NCBI GenBank assembly: GCA_021808875.1
Contig: JAKBAU010000062.1
Location: forward strand, 1-13,679
Length of the DNA stretch: 13,679 nucleotides
From: Pseudomonadota bacterium
GTDB lineage: Bacteria; Pseudomonadota; Alphaproteobacteria; Micropepsales; Micropepsaceae
Direction of reading: 5' to 3'
Position 1 is the first letter of the stretch. Each line of letters opens with the position of its first letter. Made by a program: the position numbers and the translations under genes. Positions 7,088 through 13,679 of the stretch are shown in pieces. Under the pieces are notes generated by a model, which worked only from the letters and a program-made list of their open reading frames with translations, made no database searches and was not told where the DNA came from.

Positions 7088-7749
7088 GAGGGTTCCAGGC
7101 ACTTTTGTATCGCGATCTGCGATTGGCTACCCGTGCGGGAGGCGGGGCTGCCCTGGCACTGGCTTTTTTTGCGGCGGTCGCGGTCTTGGTTCCGCTCGGC
7201 ATCGGGGCGGACCTGAAACTGCTTGGACGCATCGCAGGAGGCGTGCTGTGGGTGGCGGCCATTCTGGCCGCACTTCTGTCGCTCGACAGGCTGTTTCAGG
7301 CCGACTATGAGGATGGCAGTCTCGATCAGATTGCCTTGGCGCCGATGACTCTCGAAACTTCGGCCGCGGCAAAGATTGTTGCGCACTGGTTGACGACGGG
7401 ACTGCCCCTCACGGTACTCTCGCCTCTGCTCGCTTTGCTGTTTGACCTTCCCCAGGCCGGGTATGTGCCACTCCTCGTCTCACTCGGAATCGGCACTCCG
7501 GCGGTCAGCGCCATCGGAGCCATCGGGGCGGGTTTGACCATCAGCATTCGCCGCGGAGGGCTGATCCTGCCGCTTTTGGTGCTCCCGCTCCTCAGCCCGG
7601 TGGTCATTTTCGGGGCCGGAGTGGTAAGCGGCGCGCTGAGCGGGCTCGACAATGGCGCTATCTGGCTTCTCTCCGCCTTTTCACTTGCCGCGGTGTGTCT
7701 GGCGCCTTTTGCTGCTGCGGCCGCGGTCCGGCTCAATCTCGCCGGATAG
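7084..7749 (+). CDS. ccmB: Heme exporter membrane protein CcmB
   Basis: A 221-residue inner membrane permease subunit that pairs with CcmA. The sequence shows about six hydrophobic helices. It also has the conserved cytoplasmic loop DRLFQADYEDGSLDQIALAP and the family segment LGIGTPAVSAIGAIGAGLTI near the fourth helix. The length matches the family. The start overlaps the ccmA stop by 4 bases, and a 59-base gap follows before ccmC. Confidence 0.95.
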   Translation: MRGFQALLYRDLRLATRAGGGAALALAFFAAVAVLVPLGIGADLKLLGRIAGGVLWVAAILAALLSLDRLFQADYEDGSLDQIALAPMTLETSAAAKIVAHWLTTGLPLTVLSPLLALLFDLPQAGYVPLLVSLGIGTPAVSAIGAIGAGLTISIRRGGLILPLLVLPLLSPVVIFGAGVVSGALSGLDNGAIWLLSAFSLAAVCLAPFAAAAAVRLNLAG

Positions 7750-7808
7750 CAACGCGTGGGACCATAGGCCGCCTTTTCCTGCGGTCGCGAACAGGGCATC
7801 TCAGAACG

Positions 7809-8534
7809 ATGAACATATTCGAGCTGGCAAATCCCAAAAGGTTCATGCGCTTTTCTGCAGCGCTGCTCCCGTGGTTCTGGACCATTGCGGTTCTGTGTCT
7901 GGGGGCGGGTCTGTACATCGGCCTGTTCCGCGTGCCGCCGGATTATCAGCAGGGACAGACCGTCAAGATCATGTTCATTCACGTTCCTGCGGCTTGGGTG
8001 GGCATGATGGCCTATGCTTCGATGGCGGTTGCAAGCCTGTTCGGACTGGTCAACCGCCATCCGCTTGCCGATGCCGCCGCCAAGGCCGCTGCCCCATTGG
8101 GTGCTGTGTTCACGGCGCTGGCGCTGATCACTGGCTCGCTGTGGGGCAAGCCCATGTGGGGTGCCTACTGGGTCTGGGACGCGCGGCTGACGTCCTTTCT
8201 GATCCTGTTCTTTCTGTACCTCGGATATATGGCGCTATGGACTGCGATTGAGGACGAGACCCGCGCCGCACGGGCCTGTGCCATCCTGGCGCTCGTTGGT
8301 GCCGTCAATCTGCCGATCATCAAATATTCCGTAGATTGGTGGAATACGCTGCACCAGGGCGAGAGCATCTTTGTAAAGGGCGGTCCGCTGATCGCACCGG
8401 TGTTTCTGTGGCCGCTGTTCCTGATGGCTTTCGGATATACTTTTCTCTTTCTGGCCTTGTGGATGGTGCGGATCCGAACCGAAATCCTGGCGCGCAGGGC
8501 CCGTACCCTGCAACTGCGGATGGGGACAGCATGA
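7809..8534 (+). CDS. ccmC: Heme transporter / heme-handling protein CcmC
   Basis: A 241-residue, six-helix membrane protein that presents heme to CcmE. The tryptophan-rich WWD-type motif is WGAYWVWDARLTS (117-129). The two axial heme ligands expected for CcmC are H58 in FIHVPAAW and H182 in NTLHQGES. The frame is open upstream to 7695, but that extension overlaps ccmB and lacks family likeness. ATG 7809 (MNIFELANPKRF) matches the family's usual N-terminus. The Shine-Dalgarno is weak. The stop overlaps the ccmD start by 4 bases. Confidence 0.95.
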   Translation: MNIFELANPKRFMRFSAALLPWFWTIAVLCLGAGLYIGLFRVPPDYQQGQTVKIMFIHVPAAWVGMMAYASMAVASLFGLVNRHPLADAAAKAAAPLGAVFTALALITGSLWGKPMWGAYWVWDARLTSFLILFFLYLGYMALWTAIEDETRAARACAILALVGAVNLPIIKYSVDWWNTLHQGESIFVKGGPLIAPVFLWPLFLMAFGYTFLFLALWMVRIRTEILARRARTLQLRMGTA

Positions 8535-8704
8535 GCGTCATGACTTATCTTGAGATGGGAGGCTATGCCGCCTATGTGTGGCCCGCCTACGGAATTAGCC
8601 TCCTTGGGATCGTGGGGATGGTCTTTTGGACTTTGCATGCCTTCCGGCAGGTGAGTCGCAAGCTGGCGATCCTAGAAGAAGAGATGAAGGGGGATGGATC
8701 ATGA
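8531..8704 (+). CDS. ccmD: Heme exporter small subunit CcmD
   Basis: A 57-residue small membrane protein. It opens with MTYLEMGGYAAYVWPAYGISLLGIVGMVFWTLHAF, a pre-helix with the GGYAAYVWPAYG signature of CcmD and one transmembrane helix. A charged cytoplasmic tail follows (RKLAILEEEMKGD). CcmD is needed to release holo-CcmE from CcmABC. GGGGA lies before the ATG. It overlaps ccmC and ccmG by 4 bases each. Confidence 0.93.
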   Translation: MSVMTYLEMGGYAAYVWPAYGISLLGIVGMVFWTLHAFRQVSRKLAILEEEMKGDGS

Positions 8705-9240
8705 GGCGGCTGCTTTACGTGCTGCCGGTGCTCCTTTTTGCGGGCATTGCGTATTTTCTCTTCAGGGGACTGCTTGCTCCGCCGCCGATGGACTTGCCCT
8801 CGGTTTTGCTCAACAAGCCGGTGCCGCATGACACCATGCCGCCGCTTGGCGGGAGTGTACCTGGGTTCACGCCAGCAAACCTCGCCGAAGGCCACGTCAC
8901 GGTGGTGAATTTCTTCGCCTCTTGGTGTGTGCCCTGCCGTCAAGAAGCGCCGGTGTTGCCTCTCATCTCCGCGATCAGGGGCGTGCGTCTTTATGGTGTC
9001 GCCTACAAGGATATCCCGGCCCAGACGCGCAAATTCCTTGCCCATAACGGCAATCCGTTCAGTCGGCTGGATGTCGACGAGGCCGGTCGCGTTGGCATTG
9101 ACTGGGGCATTACGGGTGTTCCGGAGACCTTTGTGGTCAACGGCCAGGGCATCGTCCTGCTTCGCTACCAGGGGCCGCTCACGCCAGGGATCATTCAAAG
9201 ACAGCTGCTGCCGGTCATCCGCGACGCCCAGGGGGCGTAA
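8701..9240 (+). CDS. ccmG: Thiol:disulfide interchange protein CcmG/DsbE
   Basis: A 179-residue membrane-anchored periplasmic thioredoxin that keeps apocytochrome c CxxCH thiols reduced for heme attachment. The N-terminal anchor is residues ~4-22. The thioredoxin active site is FFASWCVPCRQEAPVL with C76 and C79. The cis-Pro is P141 in TGVPETFVVN, and the GVAYKD segment is typical of DsbE. ATG 8701 has AAGGGGG upstream and overlaps the ccmD stop by 4 bases. The in-frame extension from 8626 lies inside ccmD and is rejected. The usual partners ccmE, ccmF and ccmH are not adjacent, which is common in alphaproteobacteria, where they form a second locus. Confidence 0.95.
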   Translation: MRRLLYVLPVLLFAGIAYFLFRGLLAPPPMDLPSVLLNKPVPHDTMPPLGGSVPGFTPANLAEGHVTVVNFFASWCVPCRQEAPVLPLISAIRGVRLYGVAYKDIPAQTRKFLAHNGNPFSRLDVDEAGRVGIDWGITGVPETFVVNGQGIVLLRYQGPLTPGIIQRQLLPVIRDAQGA

Positions 9241-9264
9241 CGCTTCGCTAACCATGTTGCAGGC

Positions 9265-9486
9265 ATGGTGGCGTCCATGCAGATCAGTGCCGCAAATTTG
9301 CTCGCTGCACAGCAGTCCAGTGCTCCGGCCGGTGCCAGTGCCCAGGCCAAGGCGGCTACGCGTTTCGTTCCCGAAGGCTTCGCTGCGCCCAGCGACACGC
9401 CGCCCACGCCCCAGCAGCGAGCCACGCCGTCAAGGCCGGCAGCCTTGTCGCGCGGGCTTGGCGGCATGGTGGATGTCGTGGTCTGA
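9265..9486 (+). CDS. Small Ala/Pro-rich hypothetical protein
   Basis: A 73-residue protein (69 if it starts at ATG 9277, MQISAANLLAAQQ). It opens with a short helix-like segment (ISAANLLAAQQS), then an Ala/Pro-rich disordered middle, and ends with RPAALSRGLGGMVDVVV. The ordered ends and disordered middle look like a real small protein, and its end fits closely against the convergent MarR gene. I recall similar short proteins downstream of ccmG in alphaproteobacteria but cannot confirm this. There are no membrane segments or cysteines. Function unknown. A GGTGG lies upstream of ATG 9277, so that start is about equally likely. Confidence 0.6.
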   Translation: MVASMQISAANLLAAQQSSAPAGASAQAKAATRFVPEGFAAPSDTPPTPQQRATPSRPAALSRGLGGMVDVVV

Positions 9487-9491
9487 AGGCG

Positions 9492-10010
9492 TCAGGGCAA
9501 ACGCTTGCGCGAGGAGGTCTTGCGCCGCAACTTGGCTGAGGTTTCAACGCTGCGTTCCTCCGCCGCTGCGGCGATGACGGCCAGCATCTTGACGAAGCGG
9601 GGACGCTCGGCAGCGGGCAGTGCCTCCAACAGGGCCTTTTCGGCACGGTCTGCGGCTGCGCGTGCACCGCGCAATGACTTGCGGCCAGCGGCTGTAATCG
9701 CAACGGCGTTGGCCCGCTGATCCTCCTCGGTTCGCTGGCGCGAAATAAGGCCCTTGTCCAGCATCCGGCGGACCATCTCAGCAAGCGTCGATCGATCGAT
9801 ACCCGTCATTTCCACGAGAGCAGTTTGGCTGACACCCTCATGGTGCTCGAGCGCAGCGAGGACAGTGAATTGTTGCTTGGTCAGCTCACGTGTGCCGTAC
9901 TCTCGTGCGTAAAGGTCACCATAAAATTGCTGGCAGAGGCGCATCAGATGAGACGGCGCCTCGGAAAAATCCGGATGGCCGTTCGACTTGCGCTGTGCCT
10001 TTGCGATCAT
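9492..10010 (-). CDS. MarR family winged-helix regulator
   Basis: A 172-residue protein. The winged helix-turn-helix spans ~43-110: LTKQQFTVLAALEHHEGVSQTALVEMTGIDRSTLAEMVRRMLDKGLISR, with recognition helix about 70-83. The wing is RTEEDQRANAVAIT (~93-106). Flanking helices (~20-38 and ~112-150) form the usual dimer interface. The basic tail (KLRRKTSSRKRLP) is longer than in typical MarR and may add DNA contact. ATG 10010 is preferred over the TTG at 10016 because AGGGGA lies 6 bases upstream of it. It is divergent from the Nudix gene across 223 bases, so both may be controlled from that gap. Ligand and targets are unknown. Confidence 0.9.
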   Translation of the reverse strand: MIAKAQRKSNGHPDFSEAPSHLMRLCQQFYGDLYAREYGTRELTKQQFTVLAALEHHEGVSQTALVEMTGIDRSTLAEMVRRMLDKGLISRQRTEEDQRANAVAITAAGRKSLRGARAAADRAEKALLEALPAAERPRFVKMLAVIAAAAEERSVETSAKLRRKTSSRKRLP

Positions 10011-10233
10011 CCGCAATCCCCTGCGTCTTCAATTCGCCGGCGCCCCGGCTGTTTTCCAAACGCGAAACGACAGCGGCCATCCCCACAAGAAATCTGGCGT
10101 GCTCTCTCGCGCCCCCTTTTGGCGGCCGAACATTAGACGAGAGGACGGGCGAATCACAACAGGCAGCAATACAAAAACTTTTCCGAGCACAAGACTGGCT
10201 TGCAGATTGTCCCCAATTGCGCGAGCGTTGGCC

Positions 10234-10770
10234 ATGAGCAAGCAGCCTCCCTCTTTAGTGGCGCCCGGGCCACATTTTGTGCGGCGCGTTCCTGAGGGCG
10301 ATACACATGAACGCGACGTGTGCGGTCAGTGCGGGCACGTCCATTATGCTAATCCGAAAATTATCGTCGGTGCGGTCGTCTCCTATCGGGATCAAATCCT
10401 GCTTTGTCGCCGCGCCATTGCTCCGCGCCATGGCTACTGGACACTACCGGCGGGCTTTCTTGAAGAGCACGAAACGCCCCAGGAGGGCGCGCTGCGGGAG
10501 GCGCGCGAAGAGGCCTGCTGCCGGATCGTGATCGATGCACTGCTGGGTGTCTACTCGGTTCCACATATCAGTCAGGTACAGCTTTTCTATCGCGCCCAGC
10601 TGGATCCCCCCGAATTCGCGCCGGGTCCTGAAAGTCTCGATACACGGCTCTTTTTATGGCCGGACATACCCTGGGCGGAGCTCGCATTCCCAAGCGTGCG
10701 CTGGGCGCTGGAACACTGGCACGCGGTTCAGGGCCGTGACGATTTTGCTCCCTTCACGAACCCGTCTTAG
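10234..10770 (+). CDS. Nudix hydrolase with N-terminal Cys-pair (zinc-ribbon-like) segment
   Basis: A 178-residue protein. RRVPEGDTHERDVCGQCGHVHYANPKIIVGAVV (~17-49) is the N-terminal segment typical of ADP-ribose pyrophosphatase-like Nudix proteins, with one C30-x2-C33 pair. The Nudix box is G74-x5-E80-x7-REAREEA (88-94) and keeps the metal-binding Glu residues E92 and E93. The final Gly of the consensus is replaced by C95. The likely reaction is hydrolysis of a nucleoside diphosphate linked to another moiety, such as ADP-ribose or NADH. The substrate cannot be fixed from sequence. ATG 10234 is chosen because the open frame upstream lacks family likeness and crosses the MarR 5' region. The 3' end overlaps the convergent yciB 3' end by 17 bases. 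Confidence 0.88.
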   Translation: MSKQPPSLVAPGPHFVRRVPEGDTHERDVCGQCGHVHYANPKIIVGAVVSYRDQILLCRRAIAPRHGYWTLPAGFLEEHETPQEGALREAREEACCRIVIDALLGVYSVPHISQVQLFYRAQLDPPEFAPGPESLDTRLFLWPDIPWAELAFPSVRWALEHWHAVQGRDDFAPFTNPS

Positions 10771-11360
10771 GAGTGTCCTTCTCAATCTGGTGCCGCATCA
10801 CCAGCGGGGTCTGTGCAATCGCAAATATAAAAATGATGGGCATGATTGCAAAGACCTTGAAATCAACCCAGACAGCTGTCGAAGTATTGCGCCAGACAGC
10901 TTCATTGAGGCCTGCAAGAACCAGGAAGAATAATCCCCAACGCCAGGTCAACGCCCTCCATCCCGCGTCATCAAGTTCGAAAGCCTGTGCAAATACCATG
11001 CGCAAGAAATGACGTTCGAATTTGAGCCCACCCAACAGAAAAAATCCAAAGAACGCGTAAAGAATTGTTGGTTTCATCTTTATGAAGGCAGCGTCCTTGA
11101 AGATCAGGGTCAGGGATCCAAAAATCATTACCAGTACCGCGGTGAATAATGGCATCACTGCGAGTTTTCCTTTCCCGCCACCAGATTGCGCCAAGGGAAA
11201 GAACCGTGGTCACCATGAATGTTGCGGTGGCTACAAAGATCCCCGCAAACTTATAGGCGACGAAAAACAAAATCAGTGGTCCCAGGTCGCTCAAGAGCCG
11301 CGCCAAGGGCATCTGTGGGGCAGCAGGGCGCGGAGTTTCAGGCGGTTGTTGGTCGCTCAT
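10754..11360 (-). pseudogene. yciB: YciB/IspZ (septation protein A) broken by a one-base frameshift
   Basis: The gene lies in two frames. The first runs from ATG 11360 through 65 family-like residues, ending AIWWRERK, then turns to unrelated sequence (TRSDAIIHRG) until a stop near 10971. The second resumes family sequence at KLAVMPLFTAVLVMIFGSLTLIFKDAAFIKMKPTILYAFFG and ends at 10754. Removing one A from the AAAA run (TTTT on plus, 11165-11168) joins them as WWRERKLAVMPLF, giving a 201-residue protein of normal length with about five membrane helices. YciB is an inner membrane protein linked to cell envelope and septation. Its start overlaps the ftsY stop (ATGA). It may be a sequence error in a homopolymer, a true recent pseudogene, or a +1 recoding site. 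An AAGGA before an in-frame GTG-ATG just after the junction could allow internal initiation of the second part. Confidence 0.9.
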
Positions 11361-12301
11361 TTGGCGCCTGTGAGGGCATCAGCGAAGGCTTTGGCGGAAA
11401 AGGGCTGTAGATCCTCCGCGGCCTCGCCAATACCGATAAAGTGGACCGGAACGGCAAAGCGGTCTGCCAGGGCCACGAGAATGCCGCCTTTGGCGGTGCC
11501 ATCGAGCTTGGTCATGATGAGGCCGGTGAGTGGCACCTTGGCTTTGAAGGCTTCAACCTGGGACAGCGCATTCTGTCCGGTGGTGGCGTCGAGGACGAGA
11601 AGCACTGCATGCGGTGCGCTGGGGTCGAGTTTTTTAATCACGCGAACGATTTTTTCCAGCTCGGCCATCAGGCCGGTCTTGTTCTGTAACCGACCGGCGG
11701 TATCGATCAACACCACGTCTGCGCCCTTTTGCCTGGCCCGCTGGATGGCATCGAATGCCAGTCCGGCTGCGTCAGCGCCGGCGGCACGTGCAACCACTTC
11801 GGCACCGGTACGCTCACCCCAGACCTGCAACTGTTCGATCGCGGCAGCGCGAAAGGTGTCGCCGGCCGCCAGGACGACCTCCGCGCCCTCCTCACGTAAG
11901 CGCTTGGCAAGCTTGCCGATTGTCGTGGTCTTTCCCGTACCATTGACACCGGCGACAAGGACGACGAAAGGAGCCCGATCGGCGTCGACACGCAGCGGCT
12001 TTTCGACCGGAGTGAGGACCTTGGCGATTTCGTCGGCAAGTACGCGACGTAGTTCGGCTTCCGAGATCTCCCGGTCGTAGCGCCCTTTGGCGACCGCTGC
12101 GGCAATCCTGGCCGCAAGTCCTGTACCGAGATCGGCTCCGATCAACGCCTCTTCAAGCTCCGCCACCGTCTGCGCATCAAGACGGGTCTTGGTGAAGACG
12201 CCGCTCAGACTTTCGCCCAGCGAGCCAGTTGAGCGTGAAAGACCGGTTTTGAGCCGGTCCGCCCAACTGGGAGGCGGGGGGGCTTCTCCAAATGTTCTCA
12301 C
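11357..12301 (-). CDS. ftsY: Signal recognition particle receptor FtsY
   Basis: A 314-residue SRP GTPase that docks SRP-ribosome complexes at the inner membrane. The N domain covers ~15-100. The G domain shows P-loop GVNGTGKTT (118-126), DTFRAAA (148-154), DTAGR (200-204), TKLDGTAKGG (264-273) and the closing IGIGEAAEDLQPF (289-301), where FtsY has GE.xxDLxPF. The acidic A domain found in enterobacterial FtsY is nearly absent, as is usual in alphaproteobacteria. The start is GTG 12301, which overlaps the mtaB stop by 4 bases (GTGA). It sits in the dapF-mtaB-ftsY-yciB operon. Confidence 0.97.
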   Translation of the reverse strand: MRTFGEAPPPPSWADRLKTGLSRSTGSLGESLSGVFTKTRLDAQTVAELEEALIGADLGTGLAARIAAAVAKGRYDREISEAELRRVLADEIAKVLTPVEKPLRVDADRAPFVVLVAGVNGTGKTTTIGKLAKRLREEGAEVVLAAGDTFRAAAIEQLQVWGERTGAEVVARAAGADAAGLAFDAIQRARQKGADVVLIDTAGRLQNKTGLMAELEKIVRVIKKLDPSAPHAVLLVLDATTGQNALSQVEAFKAKVPLTGLIMTKLDGTAKGGILVALADRFAVPVHFIGIGEAAEDLQPFSAKAFADALTGAK

Positions 12302-13551
12302 TGCGTGCCTGTCAGATGATCGCGGTTACGGCCAGATATCGTCAGCGTCAGGAAGGTTCCGGGAGTGGCGTCGCCAGCAAAATCGACCGGAGCAAAACAG
12401 CGGGTGCGTCCTCTGCCCGCACGCTCGACAAGGATCTCCTGCCGACTGCCCAAAAGCCGCGCAAAATGGCTCGCCTGCATTTTTTCCCCAAGTGTGCGCA
12501 GAGCTGCAGCACGCTGCTTGATGACCGGTTTGGCGAGTTGGGGCATGCGGGCAGCCGGCGTTCCTGGCCTGGGGCTGAAGGGGAAGACATGCAGATAAGT
12601 CAGCCCGGCATCTTCGACTAGGGCACGGGTGTTGGCAGCCATGTCCTCGCTTTCCGTCGGGAACCCTGCGATCAGGTCGGCGCCAAATACGGCATCAGGT
12701 CGAAGCCGACGGACGCGATCGCAAAATGCGATGGTGTGATGGCGCAGGTGACGCCGCTTCATGCGCTTGAGGATCAGATCATCTCCTGCCTGCACTGAGA
12801 GATGAAAATGGGGCATCAGGCGATCTTCCTCTGTGATTGCCTGCCAGAGGGCATCGTCAACTTCGATGGCATCGAGCGACGACAGTCTCAATCGGCGCAG
12901 ATTCGGTATCCGCGCCAACAACTTGCGCACGAGCTGACCGAGCGTCGGTTCTCCCGGCAGGTCGGCACCATATGCTGTCAGATCAACCCCGGTGAGAACG
13001 ATTTCTGCGAAGCCACCATTCACCAGGCGCTCTGCCTGGAGTATTACCTCACCCATGCCGACGCTGCGTGAGTGGCCGCGGCCAAAGGGTATGACACAGA
13101 AGGTGCAGCGGTGATCGCAGCCATTCTGGATCTGAACAAAGGCGCGCGCGCGGTCTTTGAAGCTGTCCACAAATTGCGCCGCAGTTTCGCGGACGCTCAT
13201 GATGTCATTCACTCGCACCCGTTCCGCGACACCGAAATCGTAAGAGTCCTGCCGCAGCTTTTCCACATTACCAAGGATGACGTCGACTTCCTGCATCGCC
13301 GCGAAGCGCTCCGGCTCGATTTGCGCGGCGCAGCCAGTAACGATGATCTTGGCCTCGGGATGTTCACGTCTGGCCTTGCGGATGGCCTGCTGCGCCTGAC
13401 GAACTGCTTCTGCTGTTACCGCGCAGGTATTGAAAATGATGGCGCCATCGAGCCCGCGATCTGATGCATGTTGTCGCATCACTTCGCCTTCATAGGTATT
13501 GAGACGGCAGCCAAAGCTAACGATCTGGTTGGTGGGGGCGCCCTCGGTCAT
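12298..13551 (-). CDS. mtaB: tRNA t6A37 methylthiotransferase MtaB
   Basis: A 417-residue radical-SAM enzyme that converts t6A at position 37 of ANN-decoding tRNAs to ms2t6A. The N-terminal UPF0004 domain carries three cluster cysteines, C15 (FGCRLNTYEGE), C43 (NTCAVT) and C74 (VTGCAAQ). The radical SAM cluster is C145-x3-C149-x2-C152 in QNGCDHRCTFCVIPFGRG. The motif LTGVDLTAYGADLPG and the C-terminal TRAM-like region (~360-410) are present. The sequence GCRLN.YE and the shorter TRAM place it with MtaB and not with MiaB or RimO. The start overlaps the dapF stop by 4 bases. Confidence 0.95.
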   Translation of the reverse strand: MTEGAPTNQIVSFGCRLNTYEGEVMRQHASDRGLDGAIIFNTCAVTAEAVRQAQQAIRKARREHPEAKIIVTGCAAQIEPERFAAMQEVDVILGNVEKLRQDSYDFGVAERVRVNDIMSVRETAAQFVDSFKDRARAFVQIQNGCDHRCTFCVIPFGRGHSRSVGMGEVILQAERLVNGGFAEIVLTGVDLTAYGADLPGEPTLGQLVRKLLARIPNLRRLRLSSLDAIEVDDALWQAITEEDRLMPHFHLSVQAGDDLILKRMKRRHLRHHTIAFCDRVRRLRPDAVFGADLIAGFPTESEDMAANTRALVEDAGLTYLHVFPFSPRPGTPAARMPQLAKPVIKQRAAALRTLGEKMQASHFARLLGSRQEILVERAGRGRTRCFAPVDFAGDATPGTFLTLTISGRNRDHLTGTQ

Positions 13552-13679
13552 GACAGGGCCTCAAGCGCAATCTCACCGCAGTAAACAAGGCGCACTGGGC
13601 CGCTCATTATGACGTGATCATCCTTGCGCCAATCGATGTGCAGGCGTCCGCCGTCCAGTTCGATATCAAGCTCGCGTTC
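13548..13679 (-). CDS. dapF: Diaminopimelate epimerase DapF, C-terminal end only
   Basis: The last 43 residues of a protein that runs off the right edge. LDIELDGGRLHIDWRKDDHVIMSGPVRLVYCGEIAL matches the DapF C-terminus (V.LDGG.L.I.W...DHV.M.GP...V..GE). DapF interconverts LL- and meso-diaminopimelate for lysine and peptidoglycan synthesis. The catalytic cysteines lie outside the window. Its stop overlaps the mtaB start by 4 bases (ATGA), making it the upstream member of the operon seen here. Confidence 0.9.
   Translation of the reverse strand, partial: ERELDIELDGGRLHIDWRKDDHVIMSGPVRLVYCGEIALEALS

Noticed and set aside
7326..8060. Minus-strand open frame of 244 codons across ccmB-ccmC
   Set aside because: Antisense to two well-supported ccm genes and without domain likeness.
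9226..9238. ACGCC/GGCGT hairpin at the ccmG 3' end as a terminator
   Set aside because: Short stem inside the coding end with no following T-run.
10036..10049. GCCGG-CGCC-CCGGC hairpin followed by TGTTTT, resembling a terminator
   Set aside because: On the plus strand there is no gene just upstream to terminate. On the minus strand it falls in the MarR leader without a T-run.
9988..10233. N-terminal extension of the Nudix protein by 82 residues
   Set aside because: It overlaps the MarR start and has no family likeness. The Nudix family start fits ATG 10234.
11082..12080. Open frame of 332 codons on the plus strand opposite ftsY
   Set aside because: Low-complexity Ser/Ala/Arg translation opposite clear FtsY motifs; not a gene.
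1..13679. Mobile element, CRISPR array, tRNA or defence system
   Set aside because: No transposase, integrase, direct repeat array, tRNA cloverleaf or defence-type domain was seen. Gene order looks like stable chromosome.

Overview
The window reads as ordinary chromosomal DNA of an alphaproteobacterium of moderately high GC. The evidence is gene content and order: an overlapping dapF-mtaB-ftsY-yciB run, a ccmABCDG cytochrome c maturation operon, and an alphaproteobacterial-type PHA block with phaR divergent from phaA and phaB. Genus cannot be fixed from sequence alone. I see no tRNA, rRNA, CRISPR array, insertion sequence, integrase or attachment site.

Layout. Positions 1-1534 (minus) hold the 5' part of a PAS / degenerate GGDEF / EAL cyclic-di-GMP protein that runs off the left edge. 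Positions 1535-1982 hold a weakly supported small ORF and three small adjacent inverted repeats. Positions 1983-3078 (minus) are a two-gene unit, an exported DUF1223 thioredoxin-fold protein followed after one base by a small helix-turn-helix protein. An 80-residue SHOCT membrane protein follows at 3242-3484 (plus). The polyhydroxyalkanoate block is phaR (minus, 3495-4100), phaA (plus, 4333-5505) and phaB (plus, 5694-6416). The phaA-phaB gap is 188 bases and contains two inverted repeats, one with a CTGC-N4-GCAG core resembling PhaR operators.

The ccmA-ccmB-ccmC-ccmD-ccmG operon follows (6458-9240, plus), with 4-base start/stop overlaps at three of its four junctions. Its products export or deliver heme (CcmABCD) and reduce apocytochrome thiols (CcmG). 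ccmE, ccmF and ccmH are not here. A small proline/alanine-rich protein (9265-9486), a MarR regulator (minus) and a Nudix hydrolase (plus, divergent from MarR) come next.

The right end is a minus-strand operon read from the right edge: dapF (3' end only), mtaB, ftsY, yciB/ispZ. Each start overlaps the previous stop by 4 bases. The last gene, yciB, is split by one extra A in a run of four A's. Removing one A gives a normal 201-residue protein, so this is a recent inactivation, a sequence error or, less likely, a recoding site.

Most of the window is well-known housekeeping and storage metabolism. I found no convincing undescribed multigene system. The points worth a second look are the yciB frameshift, the dyads and hairpins in the pha gaps, the degenerate GGDEF domain, and the small genes of unknown function.
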